Virus record (IMG/VR): IMGVR_UViG_3300033153_003790
Coordinates: 1-42,149 of that record
Direction: 5' to 3' (one strand)
Length of the DNA stretch: 42,149 nucleotides
Source of the DNA: a virus
In this document: in pieces, positions 36,386 through 42,149 of the stretch
Position numbering within the stretch: position 1 is the stretch's first letter
How the letters are laid out: each line of letters opens with the position of its first letter
Made by a program: the position numbers and the translations under genes
The notes under the pieces: generated by a model
Seen by the model: the letters and a program-made list of their open reading frames with translations, nothing else
The model's database searches: none
What the model was told of the DNA's origin: nothing

Positions 36386-38919
36386 CGTTCTGTTACCTCT
36401 ATTTTCGCCAATATCGCCCTTACAGTGCAAGGGGCTGGGTCGCTACCCGAAATCACAAGACGAATATTCGTGGTTATCCCACCGTCGAAAACCGCCTCTT
36501 TGTCGCCTGTCTTCAATGCGGGTGGAGCACCGTATTCTTCTGTTGTCCGCCAGCCAAAGTCATGCGTGTTAACACCATCGCCATACTGAGCATTCAACGT
36601 CTCAAAGAAACTCACCATAATCTCATAAACGGCCTTCTTGCTACCGTAGGTAGTCCCGCCTGGAGTCGCTATGTCTATTCGCATAGGCTCTAACTTGTAG
36701 GTGTACGGTAGACCTACCTGAACGGTGGTTGAAGCAGTCGCAATAGTTATCTCGCCGCCAACTACGGTCTCGGTCGCAAAAACCGCACCATCTGCCCACA
36801 CAGCTACCGTTTGGCCCTCAAGGTGGTCCAGCCCTGAAATTGTCGTATCCCCGCCCTCGTCTGTTATCCCAGCATCCACAAAGAAAGCATTAGAACGGTC
36901 CGTTCCCCAGTCTCTCGGCATCATCTTCTCGATGTATCTTACAGTAGAACCGTTAATTACTCTTTGAACAGTGAGATATACTTCATCTTCAGTAGTTCCA
37001 GGGATAACACACACTGACTCTACATTACCATCTCCGCCTAAAGAATGTTTCGACCATGCTACTACGTTCTGCTCTCTCTCATAAACCATCGACAGAAGCG
37101 CACCATCATCAAGAACGCACCAAAGGATAGAATCAGGATTTCGCTGATAAGCATGACCTATTATAATTCCTTCTGTTACGTGTTCCGCCAAAGCTGTCAG
37201 ATCAGAAGCCATGTACTTCTGCCGTTCGTCTACAAACGTCATTTCCCTAACCTTACGGCCCACAGAGTCAACAAAGAGAACGGCTTCGTTTACCTTGACA
37301 GCTTGGAGATGCTTGCTCCCGTATGAAGTCTGTTGTCTTATGCTATAGTTGGTGGGAGTTAGCGGAGCATCTGTTGCACTACTCCTTATTCTCCACTCTC
37401 CACCTGAAGTCCCCAAAACTAACGCATCAAGCGCCTCAACCCATCGTACAGCGTCAGGCTCAGGAAGAGTGAGAGTAAAAGAGTCAGCATCATTAGTGCC
37501 CTCTTCAAAGTTTTCATAATCACCTGTCTCGCTTAACCAAGCTTGAGCTACGTCGCTAGTAGTCCCCGCGTATACAGCGCGTTCCTCAAAGAACGTCATT
37601 GCCGTGGGATAGCCTCTTACTCCAGACCACGCACCTTCCGCCCACCGCTTAGTAACCGAGTTGTCTGGAGCGGGTACTACAGCTGTAGCCGTAGCCGATG
37701 TACTAGACGCTACCGCTGTAATGCGGAAGATAGAATCCTGTGTACTTTGGTTTACCGTAAAGTCAGCGCTTAACTTACCACTCGTATGAGTAGTAACATT
37801 CATTCGGTACTGCACGCCGTCAGACTCTTCCGTTCCGCCTAGTTTCGCGTTTCTGCCAGGAGAACCATCGCCATAATAGCTTCGATAAGTCTCCCAATTA
37901 GTTCCATCCTCCATTCGCTGAAGTTCTATAACACCATCCCAGGAACCCTGAGTATTAAACCACCAATCTCCCTTGACATCCACGACACCTTTACCATCGG
38001 CGTCTGTTATAACTCCCGTATCGGAACCAGTCTTTTGTCCACTGGCAAAATTGTGGAGTTTCTTATGAGTCAACTTGAACAACCCGCCTACATGGTCATC
38101 CTCAAACGTGGCGGCAGAAGCCGTAAGTGTTACCTCACCACCAGCAACCATTATCTCGCCATTAGCCGCCGGATCGCTAGATACCGCTTCAGCAGCATTG
38201 ATTGTTAATGTGGTTCCGGCAGATGTAGTTACTCTATCCGGGTCAACCGTATAAGGGCCGTCAATAGTATCAGCCGTAGCTCCAGTTACGTAGAATCTTT
38301 GGTTAATCGGAAAAAATGCTACAGCGGCAGCAGCTAAAGCGTCGGTGGCGAACTCTACGGTAAAACCATCGGCCCCGGCGACATTGGTTCCGGTCACCGT
38401 ATCTATTGTATACCCAGTAGCCTTTATCGTAACATCATCATTTTTAGTTATATCATTTCGCGGAATAAACGGCCCATTGTCGAAAGGAATATCATCAAGC
38501 GAGAAAGTATCCACCGCCGTTCGCGTGAATTTTGCTGGGGCGTAAGACGGATGTAACAACCAAAGCACATCTGCACTCTGCTTATAATACAATTGCGGCA
38601 AGTCAGCTTCTGCATAAGTAGTAACCACAGTATCAATCAATACGTCATCATAGTAAACCCTAATAAGATTTTCGCCAAACTCCAACACATAAGCTATGGT
38701 TGCCGAATAGATAAACGGTATACACCGCGAAGCTGCGGAGTTGTCTACGCAACTGGCAATATACTTCGTTCCCGGCCTTCGCGTAGCGCCACCATAGACT
38801 CTAGGTATCATATTCTCCAGTTGCCTACAACCAGACGAATACTTCTCCACATCGCTTCGCGCGTCAATCTGCGGACTAAGCAATCCTGAGTTAAATGAAA
38901 CTACTGCAAGATTAGGCAT
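36382..38919 (-). CDS. Tail tubular protein B (T7 gp12-like nozzle)
   Basis: 845 aa. N-terminus 'VVSFNSGLLSPQIDARSDVEKYSSGCRQLENMIPRVYGGATRRPGTKYI' (residues 7-55) is the hallmark of gp12-like nozzle proteins, which form the tip of the short tail and hold the fibres. Later segments such as FFEERAVYAGTTSDVAQAWLS and VRWVEALDALVLGTSGGEW fit as well. Length is typical. Overlaps both neighbours. Confidence 0.9.
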   Translation of the reverse strand: MPNLAVVSFNSGLLSPQIDARSDVEKYSSGCRQLENMIPRVYGGATRRPGTKYIASCVDNSAASRCIPFIYSATIAYVLEFGENLIRVYYDDVLIDTVVTTYAEADLPQLYYKQSADVLWLLHPSYAPAKFTRTAVDTFSLDDIPFDNGPFIPRNDITKNDDVTIKATGYTIDTVTGTNVAGADGFTVEFATDALAAAAVAFFPINQRFYVTGATADTIDGPYTVDPDRVTTSAGTTLTINAAEAVSSDPAANGEIMVAGGEVTLTASAATFEDDHVGGLFKLTHKKLHNFASGQKTGSDTGVITDADGKGVVDVKGDWWFNTQGSWDGVIELQRMEDGTNWETYRSYYGDGSPGRNAKLGGTEESDGVQYRMNVTTHTSGKLSADFTVNQSTQDSIFRITAVASSTSATATAVVPAPDNSVTKRWAEGAWSGVRGYPTAMTFFEERAVYAGTTSDVAQAWLSETGDYENFEEGTNDADSFTLTLPEPDAVRWVEALDALVLGTSGGEWRIRSSATDAPLTPTNYSIRQQTSYGSKHLQAVKVNEAVLFVDSVGRKVREMTFVDERQKYMASDLTALAEHVTEGIIIGHAYQRNPDSILWCVLDDGALLSMVYEREQNVVAWSKHSLGGDGNVESVCVIPGTTEDEVYLTVQRVINGSTVRYIEKMMPRDWGTDRSNAFFVDAGITDEGGDTTISGLDHLEGQTVAVWADGAVFATETVVGGEITIATASTTVQVGLPYTYKLEPMRIDIATPGGTTYGSKKAVYEIMVSFFETLNAQYGDGVNTHDFGWRTTEEYGAPPALKTGDKEAVFDGGITTNIRLVISGSDPAPCTVRAILAKIEVTER

Positions 38920-39325
38920 TCACTTCCTCTTCAGTCGTATCTACACTCGTTCGTTCGTCGTATTCGTTGTACACTAGACTTTGGCGATCAGTAAGCATAG
39001 ATAATGTAATCTCTTCAGTTCCGTCCCAACAGATTTCCCCTTGAGCTATAGCAACATCGTCATCGGCATCTATTGCGCCACTAGCCTGAAGCATAACCTG
39101 CACCCTATAAATACCAGCCGTTGTTATCGCCGCTGGAAAGTCAACTGAATAATAATCGCTGTCAACTATGTTGGCTAGGTCAATATTGTAATCATCTATA
39201 TCCGCATCGGTATAAGTATCAAAGGCGTCGTTCTCAACATCATACACCTTATCATCGCTCTTGCGCCAAATAAGAGCGTAAAGCGTTGCACCTTCGTCGT
39301 AAGAATGATATATCTCATTGGACAT
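38912..39325 (-). CDS. Small structural protein between tail tube genes (137 aa)
   Basis: Acidic, beta-rich: IYHSYDEGATLYALIWRKSD, then YYSVDFPAAITTAGIYRVQV, then EITLSMLTDRQSL. Resembles Ig-like or fibre-associated small proteins often found between gp11- and gp12-like genes. Start overlaps the gp11-like stop (TAATG). Role inferred. Confidence 0.68.
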   Translation of the reverse strand: MSNEIYHSYDEGATLYALIWRKSDDKVYDVENDAFDTYTDADIDDYNIDLANIVDSDYYSVDFPAAITTAGIYRVQVMLQASGAIDADDDVAIAQGEICWDGTEEITLSMLTDRQSLVYNEYDERTSVDTTEEEVNA

Positions 39326-39933
39326 TAAGTTACCGAGGTTCTCGCCAAACGGGCATCAAGCCATCTGTCCCGGTCATCACGGCCCGCCCTGTTAGTTTCC
39401 GACCTGTCTACAGTTCTTGCACGAGCCATCAAAACAGACAACTCATCCAATAAATCACGCTTCAATACCTTATCTTCGGCAAGAGACATCGCAAACCGTA
39501 TCGCCAACTGAAGAACCAAAACCTCAACAAATAGTGCATCGAACTTCGTCGGGTCTTCGACTCGCTTGATATACCGAATGCTTATTGCCGACTCGTTTGT
39601 AAGCAACCTTTCGCCTTCGATAGCGTAAGTCGCCGTTGTCGTATGAAGCGGGGTGTTGTTGTCTTCATAGACATCCTTCACTCGAAGACAGTCGGCAGGA
39701 AGAATAAACTGATTGTCCCACTCAAAGTCGGGGTCAGAGGCGTCTTGGGCTAAAACGGCTCTTGCAGAAGCAAACCCCCACCAATGGCTTCTCAGCAAAG
39801 CGTCTCTCGTCGGCTCGTAGTGAGTCCTACAATGGATAGCCGGAACTGAGTCCTCGTCAATATCATTGATTCTCTTAGACCCAACACGAGCTAGCGCCAT
39901 GTTGCAAATCTGAGTTTCACTTAACGCGGCCAT
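39325..39933 (-). CDS. Tail tubular protein A (T7 gp11-like adaptor)
   Basis: 202 aa. SETQICNMALARVGSKRIND and the segment CRTHYEPTRDALLRSHWWGFASARAVL are the diagnostic opening of gp11-like adaptor proteins, which form the ring between portal and nozzle. Length is normal. A 16-codon open frame with its own AGGAG (ATG at 39970) overlaps the start and could act as a leader peptide, or be a remnant. Confidence 0.9.
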   Translation of the reverse strand: MAALSETQICNMALARVGSKRINDIDEDSVPAIHCRTHYEPTRDALLRSHWWGFASARAVLAQDASDPDFEWDNQFILPADCLRVKDVYEDNNTPLHTTTATYAIEGERLLTNESAISIRYIKRVEDPTKFDALFVEVLVLQLAIRFAMSLAEDKVLKRDLLDELSVLMARARTVDRSETNRAGRDDRDRWLDARLARTSVT

Positions 39934-39978
39934 TATTTTTCTCCGCCACCCTTACTTTTAGCTCAGCCATAATTGCTC

Positions 39979-40374
39979 CTAACCCAAGGGCTTATCTGCC
40001 GTGAAGCCTTCCACATAAATCACAAAAGCTGTTGCGCCTATATTTCCAAAGACATATAGTGCTTTGTTGTCAATCAACTTCAATGGGTTCTTCCAGTCTT
40101 TTTGGAACACAACATCACCAACATGCTCTAGTTGTATCGGGCCAAATAACTTAATCCCATCCTCGTCCTGAAGTGTTAATTTAACATCTTGGGCTAGCGT
40201 GTATTTGCTAAAAGAGACATGCTCGATATAAAGCGACTGTCCCGCACCCGTAGGAGCGGCTTTGACCTCAACAGCAGGGTCGCCGTCCTCAATATAGTAA
40301 TTCACCGCCCAAGGATTGATGCGCTCGATTGGAAACAAGCCCGCGCCGACAAGAGTAGGTGTCGCTATAGCCAT
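39979..40374 (-). CDS. Virion protein of the triplicated family, copy 3 (131 aa)
   Basis: MAIATPTLVGAGLFPIERIN ... WAVNYYI ... VEVKAAPTGAGQSLYIEHVS ... LFGPIQLE ... KDWKNPLKL ... FVIYVEGFTADKP. Shares the order of blocks (WAVN, K.AP..G.SLY, FGPI, K.WK.PL, YVEGFT) with the next two genes. Beta-rich, small; probably a decoration or head-fibre-type protein. Most diverged copy of the three. Ribosome site AGGAG. Confidence 0.75.
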   Translation of the reverse strand: MAIATPTLVGAGLFPIERINPWAVNYYIEDGDPAVEVKAAPTGAGQSLYIEHVSFSKYTLAQDVKLTLQDEDGIKLFGPIQLEHVGDVVFQKDWKNPLKLIDNKALYVFGNIGATAFVIYVEGFTADKPLG

Positions 40375-40382
40375 TATATCTC

Positions 40383-40772
40383 CTAAACTATTGGCAACTG
40401 TCCAGTAAAGCCTTCAACATAAATTGTGAAAGCAATGGAGTTATCGGCCAAAACCGTAAGTGCAAGATTTTCGTCTAATCTTAAAGGATACTTCCAATGC
40501 TTCGTAAAACTGCTCGTCCCCGTCGCCTGTAGAGCAATCGGGCCAAACAAGACCGCACCAGCAGAATCCTTTAGTGTAATTCGAGGATTTTGCGCCTGCC
40601 AACTCATCGTTACACTAGTAAGATACAATGAAAATCCAGCGCCAGGAGCCGCTTTTAACTCTACGGCTGGAGTAGCGTCAGTTTCGTCATTGTTGACCGC
40701 CCAATACTCAGTAATAGCAATAGGCATCTTGCCAGAGCCACATATTGTCGGCGTAGCACGCGCATTAGCCAT
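40383..40772 (-). CDS. Virion protein of the triplicated family, copy 2 (129 aa)
   Basis: MANARATPTICGSGKMPIAI ... YWAVNN ... VELKAAPGAGFSLYLTSVTM ... LFGPIAL ... KHWKYPLRL ... FTIYVEGFTGQLP. Same blocks as its two neighbours. Start overlaps the stop of copy 1 (TGATG), so the tandem is translated in series. Confidence 0.75.
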   Translation of the reverse strand: MANARATPTICGSGKMPIAITEYWAVNNDETDATPAVELKAAPGAGFSLYLTSVTMSWQAQNPRITLKDSAGAVLFGPIALQATGTSSFTKHWKYPLRLDENLALTVLADNSIAFTIYVEGFTGQLPIV

Positions 40773-41149
40773 CAGACTGTATCCTTACCAGTGAATCCTT
40801 CGACATAGACTAGAAAATCCTGATTGGCGCTCGCTTTAACCTCTAGCGCTGTATTTGTCGGCAACTTCAGTGGATGCTTCCAGTCCTTCGAAAAATTAGC
40901 ACCACCATCCGCCTGCATTTGGATTGGACCAAATACAACAACAGGAACGCTGTCTTGTAAAGTTACCGCCACATCCGCAGTTCGGCCACTCATTGTCACA
41001 TGCGTAAGATACAAGGAATATCCAACACCGGGGGCCTCTTTTAGCTCAATACCACCTGTTGCATCCGCCGTTTGGTCGTCATTCACCGCCCAAGGACCAG
41101 TTCTAGTCAATGGAAGCATCCCAGGACCACATATTGTCGGCGTGTCCAT
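40772..41149 (-). CDS. Virion protein of the triplicated family, copy 1 (125 aa)
   Basis: MDTPTICGPGMLPLTRTGPW ... AVNDDQ ... IELKEAPGVGYSLYLTHVTM ... VFGPIQM ... KDWKHPLKL ... FLVYVEGFTGKD. Nearest to copy 2. The variable stretches between conserved blocks probably form loops on a common beta scaffold. Ribosome site AGGAG. Confidence 0.75.
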   Translation of the reverse strand: MDTPTICGPGMLPLTRTGPWAVNDDQTADATGGIELKEAPGVGYSLYLTHVTMSGRTADVAVTLQDSVPVVVFGPIQMQADGGANFSKDWKHPLKLPTNTALEVKASANQDFLVYVEGFTGKDTV

Positions 41150-41159
41150 AGGTTATCTC

Positions 41160-41477
41160 CTAATTCGCTGGCACTGCCGTAAAGATAGGCATTTCCGGAT
41201 ATAGCGCTTGGTCAGTAAGCGCAGTCGTTGGTGTTTGAAATCCAATACCATTTCCATCATCATTATCCGTAGTCTTGCCCGGAATATCCGTTGTAGCGCT
41301 ATAAACGCCAGGGTCGGTTCCGCTTGCAGCGCCGCCCGCATCCGTAAGATTTACCGGCGCGTACAACGCCGCCATTGCATCTATCTCGTCCCAATGAACA
41401 CTGTTCAAACTATTGTATGGATTAGCTCTTGCATATCGCAAAAACGACCATAGGGTTTGATTTCCTGTTGCAGCCAT
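41160..41477 (-). CDS. Small virion-region protein (105 aa)
   Basis: MAATGNQTLWSFLRYARANP ... WDEIDAMAALYAPVNLTDAG... A helical N-terminal half and a Gly/Thr/Asp-rich, probably flexible, C-terminal half. Ribosome site AAGGAG. No family recognised. Placed between capsid-linked genes and the triplicated family. Confidence 0.68.
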   Translation of the reverse strand: MAATGNQTLWSFLRYARANPYNSLNSVHWDEIDAMAALYAPVNLTDAGGAASGTDPGVYSATTDIPGKTTDNDDGNGIGFQTPTTALTDQALYPEMPIFTAVPAN

Positions 41478-41488
41478 GATACATCTCC

Positions 41489-41665
41489 TTAATCATGTCC
41501 AAAGATACGACTGTAGTTATTTCTTCCTTGTTCAGTAAAAGGCATAGACCGTATTTTAGGCTCTCGCGGCCCGCCGTCACGTTTTGTATAACCAGCCCTG
41601 TGAGTGCGGAAGTTAATTTCCTCCCGCAACTCACTAGGGCTAATATCTGCTGGGACAATTTCCAT
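41489..41665 (-). CDS. Hypothetical protein (58 aa)
   Basis: MEIVPADISPSELREEINFR ... REPKIRSMPFTEQGRNNYSR. Polar and basic. Start overlaps the stop of the 30-aa gene (TAATG). This frame is chosen over a longer one on the same strand (41422-41658) because of the coupled start and clean fit between neighbours. Confidence 0.6.
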   Translation of the reverse strand: MEIVPADISPSELREEINFRTHRAGYTKRDGGPREPKIRSMPFTEQGRNNYSRIFGHD

Positions 41666-41757
41666 TACTTCTTCTTTTTGTCCTGTTTGTCCTGCTTGAC
41701 CTTTGCGTCTTTCGGCTCAGGTGGAACCCTTTTGCCGTTCTCATCAAACATAGTCAT
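41665..41757 (-). CDS. 30-residue lysine-rich peptide
   Basis: MTMFDENGKRVPPEPKDAKV followed by KQDKQDKKKK. Ribosome site AAGGAG is strong and the stop overlaps the next start (TAATG). Highly basic end; may bind DNA or capsid interior. Short, so confidence is limited. Confidence 0.55.
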   Translation of the reverse strand: MTMFDENGKRVPPEPKDAKVKQDKQDKKKK

Positions 41758-41769
41758 TTGCAACTCCTT

Positions 41770-42149
41770 CTACAATGAACCTTGCAGCATAACCAAAGGC
41801 CCATCGTTAGATGCATCGCCAACCATTACATAACCGGCATACTGACTGGTGACATAAGTTTCGATGTTGCCATGAACATCAATCGAACCGTCATGCCTCC
41901 ACCAAGCGCCGCCAAGATAGGTATTGCCAACGGTAGCCTGCGGTGCAACAAATACCGGGCCGCGTGTCTTGACCCAACCATAATAATTGTCGGTAAGCAG
42001 TGCTAGCGGGATACCAATAAATCCCTGCGTACCACCCGAATTGCCCTGCTTGGCAGCGCTATATGGATTCGCATAAAGCTCCATATTATCCGAGGTAGTA
42101 ACAGCTACGGCTAATGGGCGGTCAAGATACAATTTGGTCGTGGTTCCAG
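41770..42149 (-). CDS. Putative virion protein, 3' part (gene split by window ends)
   Basis: C-terminal 120-odd residues of the 256-aa protein that starts at 505 on the other side of the circular junction. It is rich in Gly, Tyr and Val and ends in LVMLQGSL. A separate start at 42132 appears if the window is read linearly, but this is only the truncated view: the frame continues through the 114-bp overlap to the ribosome site at 505. The 30-aa basic gene starts 13 bp downstream. Confidence 0.8.
   Translation of the reverse strand, partial: GTTTKLYLDRPLAVAVTTSDNMELYANPYSAAKQGNSGGTQGFIGIPLALLTDNYYGWVKTRGPVFVAPQATVGNTYLGGAWWRHDGSIDVHGNIETYVTSQYAGYVMVGDASNDGPLVMLQGSL
42036..42149. repeat. Terminal direct repeat (right copy)
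   Basis: Second copy of the 114-bp overlap with 1-114. It lies inside the virion gene that runs from 505 down to 1 and continues from 42035 down to 41770. Confidence 0.93.

Noticed and set aside
41422-41658. 78-codon minus-strand frame
   Set aside because: Overlaps the 58-aa gene in another frame; that gene has a coupled start and fits its neighbours, this one does not.
1-42149. Diversity-generating retroelement, as in BPP-1
   Set aside because: No reverse transcriptase gene and no template/variable repeat pair seen despite BPP-1-like structural genes; the three virion paralogues differ throughout, not only at A positions.
1-42149. CRISPR array, transposase or integrase
   Set aside because: No regularly spaced direct repeats and no recombinase motifs found; mobile content is limited to the HNH genes.

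Overview
The window is one complete, circularly closed genome of a tailed phage with a short, podovirus-type tail. The first 114 bases are repeated exactly as the last 114 (1-114 = 42036-42149), so the unique length is 42,035 bp and one virion gene is cut by the arbitrary window ends. Structural genes follow the T7/BPP-1 type of podovirus: T7-type portal, Bbp19-like protein, gp11- and gp12-like tail tube proteins, a beta-helix tailspike with a T7-fibre-like N-terminus, and gp13/14/15/16-like ejection proteins. There is no phage RNA polymerase and no DNA polymerase. A secreted peptidase with dockerin-like repeats and a PEP-CTERM tail, encoded inside the late operon, points to a host with the PEP-CTERM/exosortase system; the wording of the repeats resembles planctomycete proteins (inference).

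Layout. Two transcription units diverge from a 400-bp control region (about 12.48-12.89 kb) that holds a sigma70-like promoter on each strand and three operator-like inverted repeats. Leftward (minus strand, late): small terminase, three small genes, the peptidase, three small genes, a large fibre, large terminase, portal, small basic genes, scaffold and capsid, then around the circle (window start to window end) a set of small virion proteins including three paralogues in tandem, tail tube, tailspike, ejection proteins and two small membrane proteins that are probably lysis genes. No endolysin is recognisable. Rightward (plus strand, early, 12.9-26.6 kb): about twenty small unknown genes, then a recombination and replication block: Rad52-like annealing protein, YqaJ/lambda-type exonuclease, NinB-like protein, SSB, two HNH proteins and a putative replisome organiser. 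The two units converge on a bidirectional terminator near 26.6 kb.

The most unusual part is non-coding. Inside the early region about 1.9 kb is gene-free and carries promoter-linked RNAs with a repeated architecture: the RNA 5' end pairs with a sequence further in, and a second helix interlocks with it (order 1-2-1'-2', an H-type pseudoknot). Two tandem copies (17.4-17.8 kb) are complete small-RNA genes with promoter, covarying pseudoknot and intrinsic terminator. Three others lie upstream of genes near 16.7, 19.5 and 24.6 kb, and a 518-bp GC-rich region at 21 kb holds further interlocked and covarying helices. A tRNA-like element without a normal D arm lies beside the small RNAs. Separately, a perfect 16-bp bacterial parS palindrome sits inside an early gene although no ParA or ParB is encoded.

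Functions of most small genes are unknown. Family names are from motif recognition by eye, and RNA structures are hand-folded.
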